Part shown: in pieces, positions 52,380 to 63,434 of the stretch
Layout of the letters: the number at the start of each line of letters is the position of its first letter
Numbering within the stretch: position 1 is the stretch's first letter
NCBI GenBank assembly: GCA_043228905.1
Contig: JBHGNT010000009.1
Location: 18,972,001 to 19,036,000 of the forward strand
DNA: 64,000 nucleotides
Reading direction: 5' to 3'
Source of the DNA: Azolla caroliniana
Lineage: Eukaryota > Polypodiophyta
Translations under genes and position numbers: made by a program
The notes under the pieces: model-generated
What the model saw: only the letters and a program-made list of their open reading frames with translations
The model's database searches: none
What the model was told of the DNA's origin: nothing

Positions 52380-53049
52380 TGTCGTGAAGAAAACCGTCCC
52401 CAGGCGCAAACCGTGTATAGCGTGTGTGAACCGGCCCTTACACGTGGGCACACCCCTTGTTGTATAGTAGATAGGTAGGCACAAAAGTCGAATGCTAGGT
52501 AGCAATATTCGATAGGGAGAATCAAGGAGTATCTCTGTCCGAAAGGACAGAGAATTAATGTGATGTAAACGGGGTCAACGGCCTCCCTCCTTGAGCTATA
52601 AAAGAGAGGGAGACGGGGGCTAGAGGGGAGTGTGGGGACTAGGGGGCGAGCTCTTCTTCTTTGTCGTTCTCCATAGCTTTTTTTTTGCGCAGGCCCTCGA
52701 GAGGCTGATTTCTGCTCCGTGGAACGCCCGTGTGCTTCCGGCAGAATCTCCATCTTGCTCCCCTTGTGTGCGTGGGTGATCAGGCGTCGGCATCCATCTA
52801 GCCGACCTGATCGGCTGTAACCGTTCGAGTCATCTGCATACATATATTTATATACATACGCTAGCGTTCCTATACTCTATCTCCTGCTCAACTCGTCTCT
52901 CCTGTGTTGTTGGGCCGTGTTCGCGTGCACTTCTTTGTCTATACGTGTGTGAGTGTCTCTCTCTCTCTCTCCCTTTTCTCACCTATTCCTCGGTCCAAGT
53001 CCCCAGTGGTCCCGCCTTGTTCTCCACGCATGCGCGTAACAACACGACA
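52380..53049 (+). repeat. 5' LTR of Gypsy-H
   Basis: 670 bp, starting TGTCGTGAAG and ending CACGACA, with TATAAAAG at 52598-52605 and a short CT tract near 52957-52972. Confidence 0.88.
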
Positions 53050-53054
53050 TCTTT

Positions 53055-53071
53055 TGGTGAACCCAACGTGA
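53055..53071 (+). other. Primer-binding site of Gypsy-H
   Basis: TGGTGAACCCAACGTGA, five bases after the LTR; Gypsy-I has TGGTGAACCCGACGTGA at the equivalent place. The tRNA is not identified with certainty. Confidence 0.65.
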
Positions 53072-53093
53072 ACAGGCGGCAGAGGAGTAGAAG

Positions 53094-53818
53094 ATGAGGG
53101 GGTCGGACCTCGCAGAAGCCATGGCTTCGGCTATGGACCGTATAGTGAGTGCGCGCGAAGGCACCGGCGCCCTTGATAGGGCTATCGAGGCGGTTATCGG
53201 TACGATCGACCGGTTTAGTGGGAAGGGTGCCACGAGCTACTTGGTGTCCTACCGGGCTGAGATGGTAATGAGGGACATTCCGGAAGAGAGGTGTCTAGCT
53301 GGATTCCCTCGAATGGCGATGCCGGGCATCCATACAGAGTTGCTTGAGGTACGGGCCAAGAGCCGGACCTGGGAGGAGTTCGAAGGTCGGCTCCTCGAAA
53401 AATATGGGCTTGAAGATGCGCTTCGACTTTCGAAGCGGGACTTCATGGAGTGGGTGGACACCCCCGACAAAGGAAGGAACGCGTCGGTGCTCCTCCGGGA
53501 GTTTGAGGAACGCTTCGCGCGCCTCTCGGTGCTTGACCTATTGTTAAGTCAGTTGACGAGCGGGATCGGGAGCAAGTAGGCCTCCTATTGGAGACTGATG
53601 ACGGGTTGACGGCCGACTGGGCCGTGGTGAAGAGGGTCTGTGGTCGTTTCGACAAACGGCGGGAATGGGTTGACAAAGGATCGACAGGGGTGGGCTCTGT
53701 CACAGCAAGGAAGCTCGAGCCAACACCACCAATGCGAAGGGAAGAGACCCGAGATTGGCTCGAGACCGGATCGGCTTCGGCCGGCATGGTCAAGGGCTCG
53801 TCCAAGGGAGCAGTGTAG
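53094..53818 (+). pseudogene. Gypsy-H Gag fragment
   Basis: MRGSDLAEAMASAMDRI start, capsid-like EEFEGRLLEKYGLEDALRLS, then a frameshift near 53560 and a second block (VVKRVCGRFDKRREW). It matches the Gypsy-I Gag along its length but stops before the zinc knuckle at about 53818. The next 80 bases, up to 53899, are unassigned. Confidence 0.83.
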
Positions 53819-53899
53819 AAAGTAGCGTGTGGAAGCAAGTATGAAGACCGAACAGAAGGAAGGAAACTCAGGTTCAATGGAGAGCTTGGGCTTACACGG

Positions 53900-54549
53900 T
53901 GTCGTGAAGAAAACCGTCCACAAGCGGAATCGGTGTACCGGAGCGTAGGAACCGACTCTTCATGCACGTGCGCCTTATGTTGTACATAGGAGATCCTAGG
54001 TAGATTCGGTAGGTAGGAAGTAAAGGGGAAACGGCTCCTTCCTTGCCTATAAAAGGAGGGAGACGAGGAGGGGCGAGGGATCGCGGAGAGTCGAGGACGA
54101 AGTGCTGTCGGTTTGTGTGCGAAGGCTTCTCTCTCTCTCTCTCTCTCTTTCTGGTTGGAAACGCCATAGCTTCCTTCTGTGCAGGTTTCAGGAGGCCCGC
54201 GCTGCTCTGAGGAATGCCCGAGTGCTTCCGGTAGCACCTCCAACCTACTCATTCCCCTCTGTGCGTTTACGAGCAGGTATCGGCATCTGTTCGCCGGCCT
54301 GTTCGGTTGTAACCGACTTCGTGTTTTGTTGTCTTCGTGTTCTTGTTGTTTGTCTTGTCAATACATACATACTTTCGTGTCTTTCTGTGTCGCTGTCCCA
54401 CCCGCGTCTTTGCGTTGAAGGGGCGTGTCCCTGTGAATCTACGCTCGCACGTAGTGGGTCTCTCTCTCTCTCTCTCTCTCTCTTACTCTTCGGTACAGGA
54501 CCCCCGAGGTCCCGCCTCACTCCACGCATCCGCGAGGAATACCTCGACA
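53900..54549 (+). repeat. Solo LTR of the Gypsy-I family
   Basis: 650 bp, starting TGTCGTGAAG and ending CCTCGACA, closely matching 60490-61134. TATAAAAG at 54048-54055 and CT tracts at 54128-54148 and 54460-54482. No TSD is visible; Copia-E starts one base after it. Confidence 0.8.
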
Positions 54550-54550
54550 A

Positions 54551-54855
54551 TGGTATACGTAGGAGAGACAGAGAGAGTAGACACAAAAACTATATTCGAC
54601 AATAATACTCAATCTCTGTACATAAGACGTGCTCAGTGAACACTTTTATACAAGCCCTAGAAGGACTGAACAAAGTACTGACAATACTTCAATGCTCATC
54701 AAGAGCCCCTACACTAACTCCCAAATATATTCCTCACGGAATATCTTTCCTAACGACCTCCGAGTTTACGCACTTGGCCTAACCGATCGGTCCCAACCGA
54801 TCCGGTCCTCGGCTTCTTCAGCCGATCCAGCTGATGTTGAGCTTGTTTCTCAACA
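54551..54855 (-). repeat. 3' LTR of Copia-E with adjoining PPT
   Basis: About 305 bp, ending CTCAACA, followed by ctccccctcaagctc (54856-54870), the PPT on the minus strand. Confidence 0.72.
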
Positions 54856-54870
54856 CTCCCCCTCAAGCTC

Positions 54871-56616
54871 AACTTGAGGCTCTTCAGGATCTTCACAGCA
54901 CCGGTCCCTCCTGGCTTCTCGCCTCGCTCGCACTCCTCGACCTATTCGACTCCGTGCGCTTCGACCCTTCCGGTCGGCTTGTCTGCTCATGTGGCCCTCA
55001 TCAGCTCTTCTGTTGTTGCGGTGTTGACGCTTCTTCTACTGCCTTTTCTTCCGCTTGGGCCTCGGTTGATTCAGCGTATCTGAATCAAACATCCGAACCG
55101 ACTTGGCTACCTCCGATCGGTTTTCTCTCTCGTCCGAGTTGGCTGTCTCCAACTCGTCTTCGGTCTTCTCGCCCTCGATGGCGTCATCTTCCCCATACGT
55201 GGCTGGCTTCGGCTCTCTCCTTTGGTTGCTCCCCTTCTGTCCGCTTTCGGACTTTTCCGCGGGTCCGCCCTCGGCTTCTTCAGCCGATCCGAAGTCGAGC
55301 TTGTCAACCGACTCGGTGTCGCGGTGCCCGCTCCTTTCCTGCTGCTTTGCTTGGTCGTTCGGGACTATTCTCCCCCTCAAGTTCGGCACGTCAAGGTGAC
55401 GCAACCCGAGCGCACCTGAGAATTGCCGCAACTTGTCTAGACCAAGAGGCTTGGTGAAGATGTCGGCAGCCTGCCGATCCGTCGGAACGTACTGAAGTTC
55501 GACTTCACCGGAAAGGACACGCACACGGACGAAATGGTAATGCACCTCAATGTGCTTGGTCTGTGCGTGGAAAACGGGGTTCTTCGCAAGCTGGATGCTG
55601 CTGAGGTTGTCGCAGTAGATCGTCGTCGGATCTGACACCTCCTCTTGCAGGTCCTTAAGTAGCCGCTTCAACCATATGGCTTCGCATGTCGCGACAGCCG
55701 CTCCTCGGTACTCGGCTTCGGTGCTCGACAGTGCAACTGTCGGCTGCTTCTTACTACTCCACGCGATCGCGGCACTCCCGAGGGAGAACGCGTATCCGGA
55801 CGTGGATCAGCGATCGGCGGCGTTGCCAGCCCAATCAACATCGGTGTAGCCGACTAACCGCGTGGCTGCACCGGTCCGATATAGCAGTCCCCGGTCCTTA
55901 GTGCCGTTGACATACCGAAGTATGCGTTGCGCACACTGAAGGTGCTCCTCGGTAGGTCACGCCATGAACTGACTGATCAACCTGACCGGATAACTGAGGT
56001 CGGGTCGGGTGATGGACAAGTATATAAGGCTTCCGACAATTTGTCGGAACCTCGTCGGGTTGCATACCTTTCCCGTGTCGGGACGAAGCTTGATGGTTCT
56101 GTCCAGAGGAGTCGAGACGGACTTACAGTCGGCCATCACGAATTTGAAGAGCATACTTAGCACGTAATGACGTTGGCTGATCAATATGCCTTCGGGGGTA
56201 CGGATCACTTCGATCCCGAGGAAGTAATGAAGGTCCCCCAGATCCTTCATGTCGAACGATGCCGCAAGCTGGAGCTTCACGCGGTCGATTTCACCTAGGT
56301 CGGCGCCGATGATGACCAAGTCATCAACATACAATAAAATACTAACCAGTCCGAGTCGACCTTTCCAGATGAACAGGGAAGAGTCCGATTTTGACGTGAC
56401 GAAGCCCATCCGACGCAGTCGTTGCGTGATCTTCGCATTCCAGGCACACGGGGCTTGCTTCAGTCCGTAAAGGGACTTCTTCAGTCGGCATACTGCCGAG
56501 GAGTTCGTTCCGGAGTGAAATCCGGGGGGCTGTACCATGTACACCTGTTCCTCAAGGTCACCTTGCAGGAACGCATTCTTTACATCCATTTGATGTAGGG
56601 GCCACCCCTTGGCCAC
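54871..56616 (-). pseudogene. Copia-E RT, RNase H and long charged C-terminal tail
   Basis: RT from GWPLHQMDVKNAFLQGD through KKSLYGLKQAP to the active-site LLYVDDLVIIG and GSLIYLSITRPDL (55957-56616). The RNase H block (55036-55956) has SSTEAEYRG and TKHIEVHYHFVR. It should end near VPNLRG, but the frame runs on another 110 or more residues of acidic and basic sequence with a PRPKRKKRQ motif. A second PPT-like tract lies at 55370-55382. A stop and a changed TGA divide the blocks. Confidence 0.82.
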
Positions 56617-57176
56617 CCCTTCGCGACCGGCTCAAATGTCTCATCGTAGTCGATGCCGTGTTTCTACGCGTAGCCCTTTGCCACTAGCCGAGCCTTGTAC
56701 CGGTTGACCGAGCCATCAGTGTTGTACTTGACCTTGTACACCCACCTACACCCGATCGGCTTCACACCCTTCGGTGCGTCAACCAGGTCCCAGGTCTCGT
56801 TCTCCGCCAATGCGTGCATCTCTTCCTCCATCGCGGCGTGCCAATTCGCGTCCTTCGCCGCTTCTGCGTAGCTCTCCGGCTCACGCATTTACGCTACACG
56901 GGTCATGTACGCATAATGATGCGCCATGTACTCGTTGTATCCGAACCGCACAACTGGGTTCTTCTGGCGGGTAGATCGGCGTAATCTCACATTAGCCGAT
57001 GTCGAGGCCTTCTCGGTTGACGTGGTCTTCATCTTTAAAGACCTGTCACCGGGTTCCTCGGAGTCGGACTCACGTCGGTCTGACTCGTTCCTTTCCGTGC
57101 CAGAATCCGACACCTTCTTCTTCCCTTTCTCTTTGCGCATAAACCGTCTCCTCGGCCTCCTGCGCGGGGAATGCAC
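56617..57176 (-). pseudogene. Copia-E hinge and RT N-terminus
   Basis: Hinge VVRFGYNEYMAHHYAYMTRV, stop, then RT start [20 protein letters not shown] and [12 protein letters not shown]. About 15-20 residues are lost near 56615-56640 at a short direct repeat (aaggggtggcc). Confidence 0.8.
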
Positions 57177-57230
57177 AGCCGAGTCTCCACTACTCGCCGG
57201 CTCTTCATCGGACTGGTCTTACTGACTCAG

Positions 57231-58793
57231 TCATCCAATCGGTCCACTTAACCGGAGTGAAATCGGACTCTCTTCGCGGGTCTTGATTTCGGGCTCATTT
57301 GGAGGCATCTCGGCCTCGCTGACCTCATCGTCAAAGCTCGTATTGGAGTCGGGGTTCCGAGTTGGGGGCAGGTACCAGGACGCGGACTCGTCAAACACAA
57401 CGTCGCGGCTGACACGCGCTTGTTTGGTGTGAGGGTTATAGCACTTATAACCCTTCTGCTCGTCCGAGTAACCGACCAAGATGCACTTCTCGGCCTTTGC
57501 GTCCAGCTTCCTCCTTTTCTCCTTCAATATATGCACATATGCAATGCTACCGAACACCCTCAAGTGCCACAAGTTCGGCTTCGTTCTGAAATATAGCTCG
57601 TGCGCCGACACTTTGTCTCCGATCCGGTTTTGGATGTATACCGCGGTCCTTACTGCCTCGGCCCAGTAGAACTTGGGCAAGCTCTTCTCCTCCAGCATTG
57701 CCCGTGCCGCTTCCACAATCGACCGATTCTTTCTCTCGTCCATGCCATTCTGCTCTGGCGTGTATCTACAACTGAATTCGCGGCGAATTCCCATTTGTTG
57801 TAGGTAACCGTTGAATTGAGCGGAAAAGTACTCTTTCCCGCCATCCGACCGAAGACACTTGATCTTTCGTCCTGTTTCGGCTTCCACGAACCCTTTGAGG
57901 TCCCGGAAACAGTCGAAGACTTCGCTCTTCCTCTCAATGAGATAGATCCACGTGTGCCGCGTGTGGTCGTCGATGAAGGAGACGAAATATCGGCTCCCGC
58001 CAAGACTAACGTTTTGTGCCGGCCCCCACACATCAGAGTGTATAAGGTCGAGTTTGTTCCAGCTCCGGTTCCACTCGTTGGGGAAAGGAAGTCGGTGTTG
58101 CTTCCCGAGCTGGCAGGCTTCACAAATTTGTGCCTTTCGGCCACTAAATTTGGGCAATCCAAACACTACCTGTTTCGATTGCAGATCTTGAAGCCGTTGG
58201 TGGTTGACGTGGCCTATCCGCTTGTGCCACAAGTCGATGTCCGACTCGGTCTTTTGTCCCTTCGCGAACATTGCGGTGCCGCCGTCAGTGGAGTCGAGGA
58301 TGAACATCCTCCCGTCTCTGCGCCCTTGCGCAATCACACAGCCTTCTTCCTCAATGAAGCACCCGAGGTGTGTAAACCGAACCTCCATCCCTTGGTCGAC
58401 GATCTGTCCGACCGAGACCAAGTTTTTCGTGATTGTCAAAACGTGCAGCACGTTCATGAGTTTCCCTTTCTGCCCGACATGGCTAAGGGGAACTTCTCCG
58501 ACATTCACGATCGGATGCGGAGTGTCGTCTCCAGTTGCGACTACTCCAAGTTGTATCAGGTTTTCAAGGTACGAGAACCACTCCTTATGGCTCGTCATGT
58601 GGTTTGACGCGCCGGAGTCTACGTACCACACCTCGTCCGATCTCGGGGTGATCTGTCTCATTGAGTTTGCTTCGTGTCTCGTCACGAAGACAGACCCTTC
58701 TCCAGCTCTCCCGGAGTCTTTGGCGTAGTGCGATTGCTGCCGATTTCTCTTGTCGGTATGTCCGGAGCCGTTTCCGGAACCGGTTCTCTCCAA
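57231..58793 (-). pseudogene. Copia-E protease and integrase (520 aa open block)
   Basis: Protease VWYVDSGASNHMTSHKEW, pre-integrase LWHKRIGHVNHQRL, zinc CEACQLGKQH, then the integrase core with D (LIHSDVWGPA), D (RSDGGKEY) and E (NGMDERKNRS). The C-terminus reads VFGSIAYVHI and DAKAEKCILVGYS. All catalytic residues are present in this block, but the whole element is truncated. Confidence 0.87.
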
Positions 58794-58828
58794 ATCGGCG
58801 CGCTTCTTCTAGCACTCGCTTTCCCATG

Positions 58829-59003
58829 CTCTATCTCCTGCTCAACTCGTGTCTCCTGTGTTGTTGGGCCGCGTTCCCGTGCGCCTCTTTGTCTATACGT
58901 GTGTGAGCGTCTCTCTCTCTCTCTCCCTTTTCTCACTTATTCCTCGGTCCAAGACCCCAGTGGTCCCGCCTTGTTCTCCACACACGCGCATAACAACGCG
59001 ACA
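58829..59003 (+). repeat. Right LTR tail of Gypsy-H
   Basis: Matches 52876-53049, from ctctatctcctgctcaac to cgcgaca, including the short CT tract. The first 500 bases of the LTR are missing. Confidence 0.85.
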
Positions 59004-59007
59004 ACGG

Positions 59008-60489
59008 GTTCTTTGATGTTACCGATTCGGACCGGAGTCTCCGTAGTTGCGCGTGCCCAGTGTGGCTTTGTGTAGTGAGAATTCGGTATTTCGTCCTCCA
59101 ATTCGGTGTCATTGATTAGAACGGTATTTGCATTCACCCTTGGAGCGTTCTCCTCCGTACTTTGTGTTTTTCTCTTCACGAGATCCACAAGAAGATCGTG
59201 GAACTCCTTCTTCCCTATTTCGAGTAATTCTCGAAGCGAAAAATCTACCCGGCTATCGAGGATTCTCTCCTCGAACACCTTTTTCAAGTCCGTTTGTTGT
59301 TCCAGCTTTCCGAAATCATCTTTTCCTTTCCCTTACCTCTGGAGTTCCAGCTTTCTGGTGTCTTCGATGGACCAGCCGCCTCATCCATGCGCCGTCGCTT
59401 CTCATCTACATACACTTCATGCAATTGGCATAAAGCAAACACACTATTCTTATCGACGGGGCACTCCCATCCCGTAGCTTCCCGGATGCCTTTCGCGGTG
59501 CTTCGGATCTCGTTAGAGTCGGTTTTCTCGGTGTTTTCTAGCACTCCCGATGACTCCCCTTTGCTCCCGATGACTCCCCGACACGTATTCCTGCGGTTGT
59601 CACGTAATTGCTCGTCGTCGCTATTTCCTCCTCTAGGACCTTCTTCATGCCGTCTTTTCGGAAGTTCGGTCGGAGCGGCTTCCGAGAGTCCATCAAATGA
59701 ATCTGATTTCCCTCGTAGTAGATAAGATCCTGTCGTAGCGCTTCCTTGGGCTCGTCGCAATCCCTCCGATCATGTTCGGTGTTATCGCACCATATGCATC
59801 GACGGTCCATATACTTGGAATGGGACGGTCATCCGACTTCTTCACAATCGCGATTTTTAGATTCTCCATCTCCTTCAGCAACTGCTCCACCATAGTTGCA
59901 TCGATTCCCTTCTCAGTCGTAGTTTCCTGAGCCCGCGGTTGATGGTCTTCCGATCCGGATCTCGGTTTCGGAATCGGTTCCGAAACCCTGTTTTCTTCGT
60001 TGGCAAGCCATTGCCCCCTCTTTGTGTATCGCGCGACGATATCCCGCACGCTTTCCCATGTTTCGGTGAGGCCACTCTCAGTATTTGTGTCCTCTAGAAG
60101 CAGTCCAAGATCCTTCCGGTCCCGGACGTTTACGGCTCGTAAGAACATGATAACTTTGTCCGGTGCGAGGATAGCTTGATCTCTCGTAGACAACCTCCCG
60201 AACCGACTTTCAAATGCCAAAAACACATCGAGGACCTTCATCCCCTTGTCCGGCGTTTCTACCCAATCCTCGAATCCTCTCCGCGTTGCCTTGGAGGAGT
60301 CCTCGATAGCAAACGTAGTCTTTAGCGCCTCTTCAAACGCGTCCCACGTCGGATTTTGTTGTCGTAGCCCGTGGATACTTGCTTGAAGCCCGTCGGTAGC
60401 CACCCGGTTGAAGGATGCCACTTGCAGTCCTTCCGAAATCCCGCACGGTAGCATTTCTGCCTTGTAGTCCCGAAGATAGCGTGATACGT
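59008..60489 (-). pseudogene. Gypsy-G Gag and protease N-side
   Basis: Gag capsid region (59693-60489: YLRDYKAEMLPCGIS, WDAFEEALKTTFAIEDS, LLEDTNTESGL), a knuckle CIWCDNTEHDRRDC near 59800 in another frame, then the linker (ATGWECPVDKNSVFALCQLHE) and pre-protease region (LRELLEIGKKEFHDLLVDLV, ending KEPVV at 59008). It joins the protease at 52375. Gypsy-I cuts its N-terminus. Confidence 0.83.
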
Positions 60490-61134
60490 TGTCGTGAAGA
60501 AAACCGTCCACAAGCGGAATCAGTGCACCGGAGCGTAGGAACCGGCTCTTCATGCACGTACGTCTTATGTTGTACATAAGAGAGAATTAGGTACATAGAA
60601 GATCCTAGGTAGGTAGATTCGGTAGGTAGGAAGTTAATGGGAAATGGCTCCTTTCTTGCCTATAAAAGGAGGGAGACGGGGAAGAGGAAGGGGATCGCGG
60701 TTAGAGAGGACGAAGTGTTGTCGGGTTGTCGACCGAAGGCTTCTCTCTCTTCCATACTCCGTAGCTTCTTCCTGTGCAGGTTTTCGGGAGGCTCGTGCTG
60801 CTCTGAGGAATGCCCGAGTGCTTCCGGCAGCACCTCCAACCTACTCCTTTCTTTTTGAGCGTTTACGAACAGGCATCGGCATCTGTTCGCCGGCCTGTTC
60901 GGTTGTAACCGACTTCGTGCTTCTTGTTGTTTGTCCTTGTTAATATATATATACATACATTTGTGTCTCTCTGCGTCGGTGTCCCACTCGCGTCTTTGTG
61001 TCGAAGGGCCGTGTCCTTGTGAATCTACGCCCACACGTAGTGGGTCCCTTCCCTTCTCCTTTGTCTCTTGCTCTTCGGTACAAGACCCCCGAGGCCCAGC
61101 CTCGTTCCACGCATCCGCAAGGAATACCTCGACA
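60490..61134 (+). repeat. 5' LTR of Gypsy-I
   Basis: 645 bp, starting TGTCGTGAAG and ending CCTCGACA, with TATAAAAG at 60661-60668. The preceding bases tacgt (60485-60489) are the presumed TSD. Confidence 0.88.
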
Positions 61135-61137
61135 TCT

Positions 61138-61154
61138 TGGTGAACCCGACGTGA
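61138..61154 (+). other. Primer-binding site of Gypsy-I
   Basis: TGGTGAACCCGACGTGA, three bases inside the LTR, shared with Gypsy-H. Confidence 0.65.
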
Positions 61155-61177
61155 AGGAGGCGGCAAAAGAGCAGAAG

Positions 61178-62506
61178 ATGAAGGGGTCGGATCTTGTGGA
61201 GGCCATGGCTTCAGCCGTGGATCGGATATTGAGCGCACGCGAGGGCACCGGCGCCCTCGATAGAGCCATTGAGGTGGTCGTCGGTACGATCGGCTGGTTC
61301 AGCGGAAAGGATGCCACGAAGTATTTGGCATCCTACGGGGCAGAAATGCTGATGCGGGACATTCCGGAAGAGAGGCGTCTTGCCGGGTTCCCTCGAATGG
61401 CGATGCCGAGCATCCATGCGGAGGTGCTCGAGGTACGGGCGGAGAGTCGTACCTGGGAGGAGTTCGAAGGCCGACTCCTAGAAAAATATGGGTTGGACGA
61501 CGCGCTCCGGCTTTCGAAACGGGACTTCATGGAATGGGTGGAGTCCCCCGGCAAGGGAAGAAACGCGTCGGCACTCCTCCAGGAGTTTGAGGAACGCTTT
61601 GCGCACCTTTCGGCGCTTGACCGAACCGTTCTGGATACGAGCTGGGTCCTACTGTTCGTCAAGTCGGTGGACGAGCGGGACCGGGATCAAGTCGGCTCCT
61701 TGCTAGAAACCGAAGAAGGGCTGACGACCAAGTGGGTTGCGGTTAAGAGAGTCTGTGGCCGTTTCGACAAACGGCGAGAATGGGCTGACAACGGGGCGGC
61801 CGGTGCGGGCTCTGTCACAGCAAGGAGGCTTGAACCGGCACCGCAAGGGCGAAGGGCAGAGACCCGGGAGTGGCTCGAAACCGGTTCGGCTCCGACCGGC
61901 AAGGTCACTGACTCGTCCGGAGGAGCAGCGCTGGAGGAGTTGACGCGGGCGATAAAGGATCTCCAGATCGCCCAAACTCGAAGGGAAGGCGGCGAACCGG
62001 CTCGTGATCGACGACCGGCAGCAGGGAACAGGTGCATGTGGTGCAACGAGGTCGGCCACATTCGGAAGGACTGCGGCGATTTCGCAGAGGCGTTGAGGAA
62101 CCGGGTGGTGTACCTATGGGAAGGCCGGGTGCACGCCGGCGATACCAGAAGGGCCCTAAACCGGAACGACGGGCGAGGAGGTATGAAGAGACTGATGGAA
62201 GAGGCAGCGGCCCGACACGTGGAGGCCATACACTACTCGGCGTCGGCCGGTATTCGGGTCGGGGGCAGCGAGGCCCGAAAGGAGAGCAAAGACGGATTCT
62301 GGTCGGCAATGCTGGAAGGCCTCGCTGGCGCACGGCTGAGGAAAGATGAAGCGGACCGCGCTGAGAGACGGGTCCGGGAAATAACCGGGTGGAGCGACCC
62401 AGTCGAGGAGAAGACGGGCTTCGTAGAAGCCGCCTGCCGGAACTACGAGGCTCTGGTAGAAGACAAACAAGTGGGGAAAACCGGAGCGGCCAGGCCCTCA
62501 CAATGA
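61178..62506 (+). CDS. Gypsy-I Gag (442 aa)
   Basis: Starts MKGSDLVEAMASAVDRI, shortly after the PBS. Capsid-like part (about residues 40-240) includes EEFEGRLLEKYGLDDALRLS and RDRDQVGSLLETEEG; a basic spacer follows, then one knuckle CMWCNEVGHIRKDC (about 285-298) and a long C-terminal region ending KTGAARPSQ. The frame is open. After the TGA, the next pol segment continues without a long gap. It is the best-preserved Gag of this lineage here. Confidence 0.85.
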   Translation: MKGSDLVEAMASAVDRILSAREGTGALDRAIEVVVGTIGWFSGKDATKYLASYGAEMLMRDIPEERRLAGFPRMAMPSIHAEVLEVRAESRTWEEFEGRLLEKYGLDDALRLSKRDFMEWVESPGKGRNASALLQEFEERFAHLSALDRTVLDTSWVLLFVKSVDERDRDQVGSLLETEEGLTTKWVAVKRVCGRFDKRREWADNGAAGAGSVTARRLEPAPQGRRAETREWLETGSAPTGKVTDSSGGAALEELTRAIKDLQIAQTRREGGEPARDRRPAAGNRCMWCNEVGHIRKDCGDFAEALRNRVVYLWEGRVHAGDTRRALNRNDGRGGMKRLMEEAAARHVEAIHYSASAGIRVGGSEARKESKDGFWSAMLEGLAGARLRKDEADRAERRVREITGWSDPVEEKTGFVEAACRNYEALVEDKQVGKTGAARPSQ

Positions 62507-63300
62507 TACGAGACCCGATTCGGGCAACGACGGAATGAAGCCGGTGGGTCCAGCGCGCAAGATAACCTCAGGAAGGGCGGATACCGACTGGGGACGAAAA
62601 TAGAAAGGACCACGGACCTACGAAAGGTCCTAGAAGAATGGATCCTCGACAGCAAAGTGGAGCTGTCATTACGGGAGGTGCTAGGGATCGCTAATAAGCA
62701 GTTCCACGACTCCATTGTGGACTTGGTGAAGCGGAAGAGGCTGTCGACGGAGACGGAACCGGAAAGACCGGTGGAGGTGCGGACGACGCACATCGACGAC
62801 TTGGCGCTGGAAGATGAGTGGGCGGAGAGCCACTATTCGAGGCCACACTGGGCCTGAGCGACCACGGAGACCCCGGTAAAGATCGGAGGTGTTCAGGAAC
62901 CGGTGGTGGCACTGGTGGACCACGGTTCGGAAATAAACCTGATGTCCATGGACTTCTATAAGAAGGGTGGCCGATCAACACCAAGCACGGGTGGAAGATA
63001 CGGGCGGCGTCGCGCACCACCGAGGAACTGCACGGGGCCTGCCCGAACGTGCGAGTCAAGATCGGTGACGTCAAGATTGACCAGCACTTCTTTGTACAGG
63101 AGACGTCCTCGCACCCGGTCATATTAGGGGAACCATACATCACGGCGGTGTGGATGGAGACCAAGGTGCTAGACAACGGTTCGGCCTACGCGAGGGTCAA
63201 AAGCCAGGACGGGCGCCATTCGGTCCAATTTCTGACGGTGCAACCGAACCACGAGCGAAACCGCGAATCCCTCGGTGGCGAGAACCGGGAGGATTTTTAG
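62507..63300 (+). pseudogene. Gypsy-I protease region
   Basis: ILDSKVELSLREVLGIANKQ precedes the protease, then HYSRPHWA and TGA at 62857. The protease is LVDHGSEINLMS (DHG active site), with a one-base loss near 62970, then VKIGDVKIDQHFFVQ and VQFLTVQPNHERN, and a TAG at 63298. Confidence 0.82.
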
Positions 63301-63434
63301 AGAGGGTTGCCAAGGCGTGGGGCCGAGACAGTCCAGACACTCGGGAAAGACCCCACAGCTGTACGATAGAGTCGAAACCGAAGAAACCCTGTACAATAAG
63401 TAAAAAATTTTGCTTCTCCAACAACGGAGGGTGT

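Larger units (their letters stand above)
54551..58828 (-). mobile_element. Copia-E: copia truncated in its zinc knuckle
   Basis: Minus-strand copia with 3' LTR, PPT, RNase H, RT, hinge, integrase and protease. It breaks off inside Gag (last part of the knuckle, about 58828), where the Gypsy-H right LTR tail begins. 5' LTR and most of Gag are missing. Confidence 0.83.
52380..59003 (+). mobile_element. Gypsy-H: internally rearranged composite insertion
   Basis: Inserted in Gypsy-G with acgg at 52376-52379 and 59004-59007. It has a full left LTR, PBS and a gag fragment, then a solo-type LTR (53900-54549), a truncated Copia-E on the minus strand, and only the last 175 bp of a right LTR (58829-59003). 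Most of pol is absent, so later insertions and deletions replaced the middle. Confidence 0.72.
47540..60489 (-). mobile_element. Gypsy-G: gypsy element split by Gypsy-H and cut by Gypsy-I
   Basis: Minus-strand element: 3' LTR 47540-48389, PPT at 48390-48402, integrase, RNase H, RT, protease down to 52375, protease N-side and gag at 59008-60489. Gypsy-H separates the two parts with acgg on both sides. Gypsy-I cuts gag at 60489/60490, so the 5' LTR is outside. Several frameshifts. Confidence 0.88.
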
